The notes beneath the pieces are model-generated. The model was given only the letters and a program-made list of their open reading frames with translations, did no database searches and was not told the DNA's origin. From Paragordius varius (taxonomy: Eukaryota; Nematomorpha): 64,000 nt of DNA. The stretch is taken from NCBI GenBank assembly GCA_964247055.1, contig OZ176051.1, positions 12,648,001 through 12,712,000 on the forward strand. Direction: 5' to 3'. This document shows, in pieces, positions 1 to 12,560 of the stretch; the first letter of the stretch is position 1; each line of letters begins with the position of its first letter. A program made the position numbers and the translations under genes.

Positions 1-88
1 ATTTTTACGGGTACTATATTAAATTCTATAATATTTTTTGAATAAATAAAATTAATATATATTTATAAAAAATTATTATTATTTATTA

Positions 89-284
89 AAAAAAGCAGTA
101 CAAAAATGGGCGCTGTACAGGAGCAGTTTTTTTCCAAAAACCCAGCATTGTACTGTAATGTGACCAGATATTTAGAACTTGGACTAATGTGATTAGATAG
201 GCTGTTTTTCGCAGTACAGTACTGGATTTTCAGAAAAAAAAACTGCGACTGCACTGCGCCCACTTTTGTTCTGCTTTTTGAAAT
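89..284. repeat. Foldback MITE with about 68-bp terminal inverted repeats
   Basis: The stretch at 95-160 (AAGCAGTACAAAAATGGGCG onward) is repeated in inverted form at 212-280, leaving a short loop, so the unit can fold into one hairpin. A related single arm with the same CAGTAC and GGGTGCAGTAC motifs lies at 2880-2995. No coding capacity is seen; the reading frame crossing it is an accident of the repeat. Confidence 0.6.
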
Positions 285-1139
285 TAAATAATAATTATTT
301 ATGAATATTTTATTATACATTTAATTTATAAAAAAAAATATTTTAGAATATGATATAGTGACTGTAAAAATAACCCCATAATTTGTAAAGTAATGGTTCA
401 TTTTGCAGTAAAAAAACTAATCCTAACCTATTTTTAATTGGTTAATATTTTATTTTCCAGAGTTATGAATAAATATGGATTTTGGATCGATCAAACCGCT
501 TATGATTGCAGGCTTTCGCGAAGTGGCGAAACTATAAATCTAGGACCCCACGGTGAGATTCGGGCTAATTGCCTTTCACTCAGAGCTTCCCCAAAAAGAG
601 GTGCCTCAAAATTTAAAATTAACAAAGTTAATTTATTATTTTTAATAAATGTTTGTTCAAGTTTAGAGAGTTCATATTTTTTATAATTATCAAACTGAAA
701 ATTATATAGAAAATTGTTATTCCCGTAACATATTATATAAAATTTATTATATATGCATAAGATTTCGAAAAAACCTTTTTTTCGTATCAAAAAATTAAGG
801 TTTTGTACGTTTTCACTTGTCATGTGCAAGGTATTATATTTCCTATTTTTTTCTTAAATATATTTTTATTAGTTTTCTTACTATTTGCATTTGAGATATT
901 TTGTTGAATCGTACTTCTAACGATGATGAAGCATGATGGAAACGGTATAACGCTTTAATTAATAAAACCCTTTTCTGAATAATTCGATGATGTTGAACAT
1001 TCAGAATAATTTAAGGTTTGTTTGCTAGCAAATTTTGGTGAATTTTTGTAAAAAACACAATTTTTATTTAACGAACGAATATTTTAATCAAAATTCTGAG
1101 TGAGAAAAATATTTAAGATTAGGGAATCTAATATATAAA

Positions 1140-1640
1140 GTGTTATGAATTCTCAACCGTTTATATCGTTTCCCTCATGCTCAAAGTAATAAGAGATATA
1201 CCTCAACAAGATTTTGCGAAAAAATAAATTTTTGAAGTATGCATATTTTAAAAAATATATCTAGTTGATATCAAATTTAGCTATTTAAGATTATTGCACA
1301 ATGTCGGAATTTTCGCGTATTTTAAGAGAACAGTCCATTTTAAAAGAACCAAAAATTTGGAACTTTCAGAGCTCACATCTAAAAATTTTAAATTTTTAAA
1401 AATATAATTGTTTTTTTATGTAGTTTATTTTATATTTTAGTGATATTTTTTGAAATAAAGCATTTAGCTTTTATCAAAAAATATATATGACAAAATTGCG
1501 CACCTTTTGCAATTTTATACGGAGCACCTACCACAAAAGTGTAAATAACTTTCTTTAATAACTCGTAAAATTAAAACCAAGAGCACCATGATAATCCTAA
1601 TATTTTCCTATCAGAATATGTATATTTCATCAGGATTTTT
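1140..1640 (+). repeat. Dispersed repeat family (copy 1)
   Basis: A block with the landmarks ATGTCGGAATTTTCGCG, GAACTTTCAGAGC and CACAAAAGTGTAAATAA recurs in diverged form at 18480-19140 and 57000-57300, with weaker traces near 23100 and 63400. It has no open frame of note. Its class is not recognised. Confidence 0.5.
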
Positions 1641-1992
1641 TGTGGAAACTATATTTAGAAAAAGGGATTTATTATATCTTAAAGCGTTATACCGTTTCCA
1701 TCATGCTTCAAAATCGTTATAAATACGCTTCAACAAAATATCTCAAATTTGTTTACAAAAAAATAAGAAAACTGGTACAATTAAAGTTTAGGAAAACATT
1801 AAAAAATATTATACCTCCCACCTAAGTGTAGAAAACGTAAAAAACTCTTAATTTTTTTAATACGAAAAAAAGGTATCACTAAATCATATGCCATATATAA
1901 TAAATTCTAAAATATATTTAACGGGAATAATAATTTTCTATATAATTTTCCGTTTGATAATTAACACTTGTATACAACATATTCATTTTGGT

Positions 1993-2512
1993 CGTTCGAT
2001 TCAAATTAGGGCAGTTAATAACCCCAGGCTTGTTTTAATCTTAAAAAAATATGGGAGGAATCGAAACCATGGCAAAATTTTGCACTTATATAACATTAAT
2101 AACCGAATATAAAAGATTTTATTCAAAAATACTTGATATTACCTATTTTAAGTTAAAACCGAATAAAATCTAGTCAACGATGTGTGCAATGGTAAAATTG
2201 AAAAATAATACAAAATAAACCGTTTTTTCTATTTCTATCAATGTTAGATGTAATTTAAATAAAAAAAGTTAGCTTTAATATTAAATTAAATGAAGACGAT
2301 ATTTTGCAAAAAAAAATTAAAATAAAAATGGCGTCGAAGTAGTTTGACATGTAACTTTTTTTCAAAACAAAATTTGATTTAGATATTTTGGCATATTTAT
2401 ATAATTTTTGTTGGGATAGAATAAATTTAAAAGATTTCCTTCAGTAGTTTTTTATAAATCCTAACTCAAATTTAGTCTGGGGTATTTAAATATCCCAATA
2501 TGAATCGAAGTG
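1993..2512. repeat. MITE with palindromic TIRs (family M1)
   Basis: The ends carry the family TIR, TTCGATTCAAATTRGGG at the left and its complement ending GAATCGAAGTG at the right. Internal landmarks include ACCATGGCAAAATTTTGC and AAAATGGCGTCGAAGTAG. Other copies lie at 12871-13700, 34968-36160, 37012-37521, 59452-59984 and 63833 to the window end. About 520 bp, non-coding. Confidence 0.65.
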
Positions 2513-2995
2513 TTAAAACACAAAATGAACTTTCCAAACTTGATCAAACATTTATTAAAATATCATAATTAATTTTGTTAATTTTAAATTTTGAGGCACT
2601 TCTTTTTGCGAAAGCCCTGAGTGAAAGAGCCATTACTTACGCTGTGGACCAGTTTTGCCACTCGAAAGGCTGCAATTCTAAGTTTTATGTATAATTCGAG
2701 CAGAAAATAAAATATTAACCAATTAAAAATAGCCCCTTAGTTTTTTACCGCAAAATGAACCATTTCTTTATTAATTATGGGGTTATTACAAAGGGCACTA
2801 TATTAAGTTCTAAAATTATTTTTTTGAATAAGTAAAAGGTAATTGATATATATTTACAAAAAACTAATTTTTTTTAATTTTAAAGAGCAGTACAAAAGTG
2901 GGTGCAGTACAGGCGCAGTGTTTTTCTGAAAACCTACGGTACTGCAAAAAACAGCCTTTCTGGTCACATTACTGTACTGCGAAAAACAGATATGG

Positions 2996-3974
2996 TCACA
3001 TAAAAATCAAAACACCAAATTATGATTTATTTTATTATATATTTTATCAGGATATTTTTTGTTTACAATGGGTATAGCTCATTTCACCAAAGTTTCGCTA
3101 TAAATAAATTTTATTTTTACTTTTTCGGAAAATATTTATCTTACAATTTCGATTTAGCGTTTATATAGTTTTTTGGGTGAAGCAGATTAGTTAGCTTTCC
3201 CCAATTTTTGTTAAAAGATATTCTGATATAAAGCAGTTACCACAAAACTGGTAACAGCTTTTAAGCCCCACCAAAAGCCCCTGAGCATCCTAGCCATATA
3301 TTTATCAGAATACTTTTGTGTGAAAATGAGAATTATTTATATTTTCTTAAAATGGAGTATTCATAAAAAATATTTTATGTTGTTTTACATTGTAAAAAAG
3401 TTAAGATTTTCACCATCGAATCGAATTTTAAACAATATGAGGAGGTGCTTATCGAGATAAAATTATAAATATCCTAAAAATACTAATTGTTTAATATCGT
3501 TTTTATAATGTGTTCAAATAGTGCAAAATTTTATTTAAAATATAAAAAACGAAAACTAGGCTTTTTTAAAATTTAATATATTAAATCTAGGCTCATTTTA
3601 GTTTGATTTAATAAAACTAAACCACCAATTATTTTTAAAATATTCTCACCTCTATTTCAAAATTAAAAGTTTGTCTTTGCGCATTTAAAGTGTCCGTAAA
3701 TAACACTTTAAGTTGGTTTTAAGCATTTGAGTTGGTGCTTGAACAATCGAACATTTTAAGATAGTGATTTTATTTTTAAGTTTCAATATATATATTAATT
3801 CAAATTTATATATTCATTAAATTATAAACAAACAGTTTAAAACAAAAAATTCAAATTAAATAAATAAAGAGGTTAGGTTAAAAACTTGTAAGATGGAACC
3901 ACACGTAAAAGGAGATATTTATTGTATATAAAAAAAACAATAGGTAATATATAAATTATATATCATATCGGGCT

Positions 3975-4020
<46 letters not shown>

Positions 4021-4094
4021 TAACTTAATGATTTATAGATGTATTTAAATTCATAAAGGTAAAATGCCTCAATACAGTTTTTTTAAAAATATAA
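2996..4094. other. Gene-less stretch with TA microsatellite
   Basis: AT-rich DNA with scraps of the dispersed repeats near 3040-3330 and a (TA)n tract at about 3976-4017. No coding exon was found. Confidence 0.5.
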
Positions 4095-4509
4095 TCCATA
4101 TATTTATAAAAATAGAAAATGCTGACTTCGTGATCTGTTTCCATAAAACCGGTAGACCCATTCAAATCCAAATCTCGAAAAAATATAGTCATTAATGATG
4201 CCCCGACAATAGCTTTGCCCTTTTTTGAATTAAGACCCTAGTTTGGACCCACCCCGTGTAAAAAACGGTTTTACAAAAATTGTGTCTGTGAGACAATTTT
4301 GTGGAAAACGTGTTAGACCATTCGATTTCAAATAGGATTTTTTTTACTTATTTTCGATTGCGACAAACATAATCGGTTCACCTTTTAATTTAGGCCCTCT
4401 TTTTACCCGCTCTTCCAGTACATTTTTTTTAAAGAAACAAGTCCACAAAAATAATTTTTCAAATCTATTTTTTGCCCAAGGTATGAGACCGTATAAAATT
4501 TAATGAGAA

Positions 4510-5740
4510 TTCCAGGTATTCCCTGTTAAAAGGTAAAAGTGTTAGTCGTGGGTTTTCATATATTGGCTGCTGGGTAAGGAGATACCCGCTAAAAACTGAC
4601 CGTTATATGGAAGTAGCGTGCCCCTGTGGCTAAATTTCAAATTTATCAGACCATATGAGTTCATTAGGTGCTTAAAATTAACCCCAAGACAAAAATTTTG
4701 GTCTTAGCTGTTAATTAGGCCCTTCACGCCCTGAAAAATGCGCCACCATAGAATGCTTTTTTAGTTTTGAGGCAAATTTTCCAAAAACTACTGTGAGCTT
4801 ATGGAATCAATCATAATTTAGGTAATCTCCGTAAAAAAAATAAAAATTTCTAATCAAGCGCTTTTTTGTATCAGCCTCGGGGAAGGGAACTACCTCCTAA
4901 AACTCCGCCGCCATATCGAAATTGCGTTGTTTAGGCTTTAATTTATATAAAACTTATCAGGCCATATAAATTTAAAAAGGGCCAAAATACCCGAAAAAGG
5001 CAAAAATTTAAGTCAAGCGGTTTTTATTAGCCGTTAATTAGGCCCTTTACGCCTTAAAAATGCGCTATCACTAAACTATTATTTAACGTCCTTCCAAAAA
5101 TTATTTGGAATATATCAATGAATGATGAGTCCAGGTATTCCCATATAAAGACAAAAAATTTTATCAAACGTCTTTTTATAACCTCTGGGTAGGAGGCTAC
5201 CCGCCTACAACTGCTCCATCATATCGATACAGCTGACTTTGGAGGCAAATTTTAGAAAACTTATCAGGCCATATGAGTTCAATAAGGGCTTAAAATATTA
5301 TCCGTAAAAAGGCAAAAATTTAAGTCGAGCGGTTTTATTGAAAAACTCCTATTAGGCCCTTGCCCTGAAAAATGCGCTATATAGAATGACTTTTGTTATT
5401 AATGCAATTTTTCGGAAATCCCACGAGAGCATATAGAATCAATGAATCCAGGTATTACCCAACTAAGGCAACAATTTTAATCGAACGTTTTTTGTTTCGC
5501 TTCTGGTTAGGGGGCTACCTGCGTAAAAGTCATATTACGATTATTTAGTGTTTAGGCCATGAGACGATGGTATCAAAGACGATTCTAAATATTTATCTTA
5601 TGAAAGAATATAACACGGCGCTTTTTCCACATAGGTCTATGGGTAGGGGTCAATCGGTTTAAAACTGAGACGCCATACAAAAATGGCGTGGTTTTGGAGC
5701 TTATTTTCAAAAACATAAGAAGCCATACGAGTTCAATCAA
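4510..5740 (+). repeat. About 305-bp internal tandem repeats of the Helitron
   Basis: The phrase CTTATCAGRCCATATGAGTT recurs near 4645, 4948, 5256 and, diverged, 5714. A second phrase, GGGTAGG-GCTACCCGC, falls between occurrences near 4575, 4870, 5190 and 5510. The first three units are 303-308 bp apart. The same phrases fill the minus-strand Helitron at 23.5-25.6 kb. Confidence 0.6.
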
Positions 5741-5750
5741 GCCTTTAAAC

Positions 5751-8205
5751 CAGTGATACTCAAACCGCGGCCCTGAGAGTGCTTTAAAATTGCCCTATAA
5801 TCATATTGATACTTATATTATTTTTTTAACACATAAACGAATTTTCGATTATTTTAATATTAATTTATTTTCTTTAGATTTAACTTTGGTAGTTTTTATT
5901 TTTTACCCAATTTGAAATGTAGAAAAATTTCCCTACATTAAAATAATTTCAAAATTTTAGCACACCTTGTTTCTGTTTCTGTATTCTATTTTCTTTTATA
6001 TTTTGAAATTTTTATTGCACTCCTTTTTTGTATTTAAGCAAGCCTTTCACCCAAACTTGCATATAAATAATCTTTTCATAGTATCCTGCCTCATTATAAC
6101 TCATTCCCATAAAAATTTTACAAATAAACATAATTAAATTTCAACTTGTTTTTTTATACCGTAATTCAAATTATATTCCTATTTTTTGAAAAAATTTACA
6201 TAATATTTAAACATAAATTCAAAGGATGACATCTAATGCTAAAAAACGTAAATTATCCGATGAAAATCGCCCTTTAAAAAGGAATGGGAAGAAAAATTCT
6301 TTGTCGTCTAAAATAAAAATGTTGTTACCTGCCTTATATGTAAGGACAACATAATTATAAAAAAATACAATATTGAAAAAATTTTACAATCCATTTTTCT
6401 CATAAATTACCAGAACATGAGGAAAAACGAAAAATATAAAAAGATTAAGGAATTATACCAGAAAGAAAAATCTATTATGTCCATAGCTTTCTCCCAGGAG
6501 AAAGTTGTATAATTAGCTTCGTGTGAAATTTGTTATATTTTGGGAAAAAATATGAAACCGTTTACTGATTCCCAACTAAAAGAATGTCTAATAAATGGTT
6601 GCACTTTTTTATTTGATAAATTCCATATAAAGATCAAATCATGAGAATTAAAAACTTCTACTTTCTGCAACATGTGCTCGACGCATTGAAGATATGTCTA
6701 AATATATTTTTAACAATACAATATTGGCTCTGAAAAACTGCAAATATTTTAGTAATGCTATTGATTCTAGCACTGATATTAGTACAACACTTCAATGTGC
6801 GCTCTTCGTAAGATTTGCAACAACAACATAATCAACGATAAATATTTAAAATTTTTACCAATGAATAATACCACGAAAAGAAGTGATTTTCTCGAAATAA
6901 TTAACAAATTTTTCGATAATAATGATATATTTATGAAAAAATGGTTTCGATCTGCACAGATGGCTGTCCCTCTATGATTGGAATAACCAAAGGATTTATT
7001 CCTCTTTTGAAAAACAAATATGATTTACAAAATATTTTATCCTTTCACTTCTTTATTCATCAAACTTGGTTTCGCGTGTAAAAGATGAATCACTCAATTC
7101 AGTAATTAAAACGGTTGTGGATATAGTTAACCACATCCGTGGCAGAGAATTAAACCACCCTAAATTCAAAAACCTTCTGAAAGATATCCACAGTGAGTTT
7201 GATTATATTCTTTTGTACACCGCTGTGAGATGGCCAAGTCTTAGCAAAGTATTAAATAGATTTTTTGTTTTAAGACATGAAATTCTATTATTTATAAAAA
7301 ATAACAGAAAGTTGGACTTGGAATTAATAGTGACATATGGTGGGTTTTATTAGCCTACCTTTGCGACATTACTTATAAACTTTTTTAATACGTCGTTAAG
7401 GAAGCAAAATAATAACCCAATTTGCTAATGAAATATCTTTTAAAAATTAATAATATAAACAAGATTTAATAAATTAAACACTCCTATATTTTCCAACACT
7501 TAAAACGATTCATGAAGAATATGGAATTTACCGCGGAGATTAATTTAATGTAGATCATCTAACATTTTTATCTAATCAGATATAATTCAGATTTCAAAAA
7601 TTAAGATATATTAAAAATGCTTAAAACTCGTTGAAAATCCATGGCATATGGATATATTCAAATTTTGATCAGGCGCATATTATTAAAGACTTCGTAGGTT
7701 TAAAATTCCAATTTGGATATTTAAAGAGAATCGTAAAGAAGAAAGATATGTAGAGTTTTGGCAAGATGTACCAAATAAATATGAAAATTTAAAAAATGTG
7801 CTCAAGTTATCCTAACTCTTTTTCCCTCAACTTATACCTGCGAGACGTCATATTTAAAAATAAAATATGTCAACAATACATACAGAAACTGCTTAACCGA
7901 TGATCATATGGACGACGTATTAAGATTGGCCTGTCATGAGGTGAAACCAAATTTGTCAAAAAATATTGGTTAATATCGAAATAAAAATTGTTATCAAAAT
8001 ATTTTAATTTTTTTAACTAAATGGTAAACCAGTTTTTAGCTGAATTTACATGCGATCCGCAAAAAATTCATTGTGCCGATTTAGAGTATAAATATGTGCA
8101 TATGTGTTAAATAGCTATGGAATATTTGCCATTATAAGGTTCATGGCCCTCGAAAAAAAAATATATTTTATTTGGCCCGTCAAATATTTTTGGTGAGTAC
8201 CACTG
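5751..8205 (+). mobile_element. hAT DNA transposon with intact TIRs and 8-bp target duplication
   Basis: The left end CAGTGATACTCA (5751) is mirrored by TGAGTACCACTG ending at 8205. Flanking octamers CTTTAAAC (5743-5750) and CTTTAAAT (8206-8213) match at 7 of 8 bases, the hAT target-site length. The element is 2455 bp, close to full length for the family, and sits inside the Helitron, whose sequence resumes cleanly after it. Its transposase is dead. Confidence 0.88.
6226..7973 (+). pseudogene. hAT transposase pseudogene (ZBED/GTF2IRD2-like group)
   Basis: The reading starts MTSNAKKRKLSDENRPLKK, typical of the BED-finger start of transposases that gave rise to GTF2IRD2/FAM200-type host genes. 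Next come a remnant of the BED finger with a CLIC pair, the KPFTDSQLKECL motif near 6555, the IDSSTDIS catalytic-region remnant near 6765 and, at the end, DDHMDDVLRLACHEVKPN, a standard C-terminus of this group. The frame is broken repeatedly by stops and frameshifts; the longest intact pieces are 6795-6977 and 7066-7353. It cannot give a working enzyme. Identification rests on remembered family motifs. Confidence 0.82.
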
Positions 8206-8859
8206 CTTTAAATAATACACATAAAGAGGTAAAAATTAATAGCCGTTTTTTTCCGTTAGCCCTCAATTTGGGGCCTTCACACCAGTAAACAATATATTAC
8301 TATGAATACACAGTTTGAAAAATTCTAGGAAACACCGTTTTGATAATTTTATGAGATAATAAATATTAAATTAAGTTTCAATCCATATATATGGACAATT
8401 TTGAGCCCTTTTTTCAAATAGCAGCTTCGTAGGCTCCAATATAATTGTTAGCCATATTATCTACTTCATAAGGACAACTCATTACAGTGATCAACTGTAT
8501 CACAGGTTATGCATTTATGTATATATAAAAATTTTACAATGTGTATAAGTCAAACCTCTTTACTCCCTAAGGACAAAATTATACTTGTCCTTTTTATTAT
8601 TTATATACCAGATGTCAAAAATAAAGCGTTTTTTGCACGTTTCCAATAATTGCCTATGTTTTTTATACTAAGATCATTGCTGAATAAATATTTTTTGTTA
8701 ACATTGTTTAAATTTGGTGTGCTTGGGGCCTTTTACCCTAATTATGAAATCATCCGCGTATTAAAGGCAAAAAACTTCCCCCCCTTCTAACGCCCGAAAA
8801 ATTTCAACGGGCTGAGTAGCAGCTCGAGATTTACGCTAATATTATATAGAACGATGGTT

Positions 8860-11800
8860 GCGAGGATATTCACTAATATAGTAATTACATAAAACGTTGG
8901 TTGCGAGGTTAAACACTAATATAACAATAAAACGTTCATGCAAATTAGCGATAAATTTCATTGAAACGAGTTGGTAATAAAAAGTTGGAACTACATCCCT
9001 TCCCTTTTCTAACGCGGATGGGTTTCTGACTGGTTCCCGCCAGGTACCGTCTTTCTTGGATTTTTGTGGGATAGCTGGTCGCCGTGGGTCCTGGGTATTA
9101 TTATTGTTTAGACTTGTGACTGTCTGGGTAATCGATTCGGTTTTGTTATTATGGATTATCGTGTTGTTTGATTTAAATTCGGCTGTTATAATATCAACCC
9201 TGTGGTATGTCCTCGTAATTTGTGTTGCTTGATGTGGTTGAACGCTGTTGTGGTTGGTGTATTGTGTTGCTTGATGTGGTTGGTTTTGTAGCTGGTGCAT
9301 GATTCGATTGGCATGTTTTATCACGAGTTTCTCCCGTTCTTTGTCCAACAAATAACCCTGTAGGGTCTGTGATCTCTCCGGCGTGCCAACCTGGACTTAG
9401 CTCATTTTTGATTATTACTGGGTCATTAATCGCAAACGACGTCAGGAGCCGGCGCATCTAATAACCACGCTCTACTATTTAACCAGGTTAGGGGGGTATA
9501 GGGTGTTCGTTTGAATATTAATAGAGCCGGGGTTTTTTAGTTGAGTGTATGGAGATTCTATACGCATATAGGTTAGTGTTAAAAACTTGGTGGGTGGATA
9601 TCGCACTATTTATTATACTCTTGTTATTTTTTATACTTATTAACTTTTCTATCATCCCATTAATATTAGGATGGTAGGGGGCAACTTTACTCATTATTAA
9701 AATGATGCGTTATCGATTACTATCTCTCTTAACCCTGAAAATTTTCTTCTAGTTTGTGGATTACATTCGCTGCGGTTACCTTTTTCAAAATAAACCCTTC
9801 TGCCCATTTACGCTATCGATTATCAACAATCAATAATAACCTTCTACTGGTCAGGCTAAATCGATATGCGATCGCTACCACACACCAAAATATAATTCCA
9901 CTGATAAGTGGAATGAGTTACATTTAGTACGTTGGCACGAATCGTACAGACTACTGGCTTTCAGCAGGTCGCTTTCTCTCTGGCCAATTACACGTATATC
10001 TTGTTATTGCTTTCCTGGTCTCTACGTTGTTATGACCGCAGTGTAGGTATCCCACCACCTCCTTTTGGAGGGGCCTTGGGATTATAATCCGATCATTTAA
10101 ACTTAACAAGTCATGCCAACTCGACTTTATGGTTTACAAATTTTTCTAGTTCTGGATAACTCCAGTCATGGATGTTAAACGCTTTAAATACTTTTTTGAA
10201 ATACCGGATCTAACGCGATGACAATTTGAAAATCTCAGGTTAACCGCATCTTCATCATAGGCATCGATCTCGTCATATAAATCAGCTCTAATCCTTTTTG
10301 GTGACTTAATACAAAATCACAGGGCTTGGAACCGGAGCCGGAAACGCATGGAACCGGAACCAGGTACCTGGGATTTTAACAAGAATTAGTTCCATTGGGA
10401 TGGAACCAACCCGGTTCCGGTTCCACCCCCTTAGTTACTGGCTCCCATATGATTTTTATTATAAAGTTTTATTTTATTATTTAAATTTCATTATACCACT
10501 ACATATTAAATACTTCAAACTTCAACCCCAAAACTAAGTGCGTAATATTATATTAGCGATACGAATTTTGGGCGATTTGGCTGTTTTAAAAAAAACTAAT
10601 GGTCATTCAAGTTTATTTATAATACACTTGGTAGTATATATTGGTGTCCGCTGAAAGGATTTTTTTAACCCTTAATTTATTTTCAGACTTGAGAAGCTGT
10701 TTGACCAGCAAATTGCTTGGTGCAATTTTTAAAGATAAGTAAAGATTTTTTTATATGTCATACTTCATTTAACACTCATTTATACCTTTAAACATTTTCC
10801 CATTATATTATAATTTGTTTCATTTATTTCACTATATTTCTTTCATCATACATTTGGCAATTTATGATAAATTGTTTGATTTATAATGTTATTATTTTGG
10901 TTGTATTATTATAATATTTTTGCAAGAAATCATTTAAAAGTCAGGAACCAAGAATGGAACTGGTTCTTAATGTAAGAACCGGTTCCGGAACCGCTAAATT
11001 TTTAAGGAATTAATGCGGTTCCTGTTCCATTTATTCAGGAACCACCCCAGTTCCGGTTCCACCTTTTTTAAACCGGTTTCAAGCCCTGCAAAATCGTATT
11101 CATTTATTTATTAATCCATCTTAGCACTTAAGCATTATCTTTTAATCTAGTAATTACCTTTACTTGGTAAATGATCAGTTATTATACAATTTTTTTACCA
11201 TATACAAAACTATGAAACTTTCTTATCGCAAACAATATTGCATTCAATTCTTTCTCGATAGCGGAGTAATTCCGTCCAGCGTTGCTGCATTTTTGCGAGG
11301 CATAAGCTATCGGCACCCTTATTATCCTGACGTAAAATGCATCTGAATCCTAAATCTGACTCATCAGTTAATATTAACAATTCCTATTAGGATTATATGG
11401 TGTTAAAAACACTTTTCGCTTAACAAATTCTTAGCTGCTATCCATCTTTATCATGTTCCTCGGTCCAAGACCAACTCGTATTTTTACTATTTAATTCAAG
11501 GGACCGACTATGATATATTTTGGTATAAAACGTTCATGAAACATTAAAAATCCTAAAAAACCAAGTAATGACTTATTATCCATTGCCCCTTTTTACTTCT
11601 TAATTGCCTGGATTAATACATGGGCCTATGCCTTTTTCGATATTTCAAACCCTAAATAGTTCACTAATTCTAGCAGTATTTTATGTCCCAATCTGAATCC
11701 GTCCTTATTGAGGCGATCTAGTACGTTATTTAGATTGTTGATGTGCTTACTTTCCATCTTATCATAGAACGGCAAAATATACACAAATTCCCGGTCTGTT

Positions 11801-11960
11801 CCATCACTCGTTACAAAATGATGGGTGCCGTGGCCAGTCCAACGGCATGCGTTTATATCCAAAAAAACCTGTGTCAAAATGGTTAATTCTTGACACACCT
11901 CGGCCACTTGCATCTGGAGGTACACGAAGTATTTTCTCCGCCAGAACATTTCAAAAATAA
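8860..11960 (-). mobile_element. Ty3/gypsy retrotransposon fossil, minus strand
   Basis: Recognisable parts in element order are a reverse-transcriptase segment (about 11950-11626, with a YLGFEISKKA end), an integrase zinc-finger region (about 10200-9950, with a VVGYLHCGHNNVETRKA motif) and the tail of pol (about 9460-8990). The element is broken in many places, well over ten, and no LTR pair could be recognised, so age can only be called old. A 769-bp hAT MITE is inserted between the reverse-transcriptase and integrase parts. The pol tail abuts the end of the Helitron at 8839. Confidence 0.65.
10320..11088. mobile_element. hAT MITE with GGAACCGG subterminal repeats
   Basis: The ends CAGGGCTTGGAACCGG (10320) and CCGGTTTCAAGCCCTG (11088) are inverted repeats. 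Flanking octamers CAAAATCA and CAAAATCG match at 7 of 8, as hAT elements leave. Near both ends the motif GGAACCGG / GGTTCCGG is repeated many times (10330-10440, 10960-11080), as expected for transposase-binding sites. The middle is non-coding. It is inserted in the gypsy fossil. Confidence 0.85.
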
Positions 11961-12099
11961 TTATCCTTTTTTCGTCCCTTTAATGGCATTTTAATGTATT
12001 GGGAACTTGATGTGTTAATAATATTTCCCAGATATGTATGTTCGTTCGCCTTGATTTCGTTCTTTATTCGTAGCAAAATATAGGTATAAAGGGTTTGGT

Positions 12100-12560
12100 G
12101 TTAGATTTTGGTTTTGCTGAAATTCAGTGCTAGATTGTATTTTTTGCACACATTTATAAAAGCGCAAAGACTGTTTTTGAGGTTTGTTTGTGAATTGGCT
12201 ACCGTGTCGTTAGTATAATGGAGAGTCGTCAGGGTGCGTTCCCTACTTTTATTCATGAAAGATTTAACTTCCTCGTGATACATTCTAGATAGATGTTAAA
12301 CAACGTTAAAATATAAGGCAGCCGTGACGTAAACCTATATTCATTGGGCTCCAAGCGGTCTGTCTGTACAGGTGCTAAATGATAGGAATGAATTGATATC
12401 GAATTGATTAATTTAATTAAAAGCTTGTATTATAGCCTTCCAGAAAATGTTTGTATCCACGCATGGTGTAGCCCAATTCGGTATTCACAACAATTTTTTT
12501 CCATTATTCAAAAAATGTTGTAGTAGATGATATCTCGACATCCTTTTCTAAAACCTGCCT
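12100..12560 (-). mobile_element. LINE (non-LTR) reverse-transcriptase scrap
   Basis: The minus-strand reading 12283-12101 has the order of a non-LTR reverse transcriptase around its catalytic box: a YTNDTV motif where YADD is usual, then NLKNSLCAF, then KKYNLALNFSKTKI. The catalytic aspartates are degraded (TND). Only this segment is readable; the rest is lost. It may belong to the same family as the plus-strand C-terminal fragments at 27.4 and 30.7 kb, but the parts do not overlap. Confidence 0.6.

Larger units (their letters stand above)
240..2995. repeat. Long inverted-repeat element, arms about 720 bp
   Basis: The left arm (about 240-960) matches the reverse complement of the right arm (about 1670-1990 and 2513-2960). 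Matching landmarks are the GCATGATGGAAACGG block near 930 against its complement near 1695, and the CCTTTCACTCAGAGC block near 575 against its complement near 2620. The right arm is interrupted by a MITE at 1993-2512. The 700-bp centre holds a dispersed repeat rather than a transposase, so this looks like a non-autonomous long-TIR DNA element or a fold-back duplication. The arms differ by many small changes, so it is old. Confidence 0.6.
4095..8839 (+). mobile_element. Non-autonomous Helitron carrying a hAT insertion
   Basis: The 5' end is TC (4095) after an A, with the AT-rich head TATATTTATAAAAATAG. The 3' end has a small hairpin (GCTGAGTAGCAGC, 8811-8823), a 12-base spacer and CTAA at 8836-8839 followed by T. 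This is the A|TC...CTRR|T structure of Helitrons. The same ends occur at 23536-25561 and 60238-63294. Without its hAT insertion the element is about 2.3 kb. No Rep/helicase frame is visible. Inside are about 305-bp repeats, each with a hairpin near GGGTA...TACCC. Confidence 0.8.

Noticed and set aside
63-320. 85-codon minus-strand frame at the window start
   Set aside because: It spans a hairpin MITE; the residues mirror each other because of the inverted repeat.
3976-4018. TA tracts as origins or regulatory elements
   Set aside because: Many similar TA microsatellites occur across the window with no associated feature.
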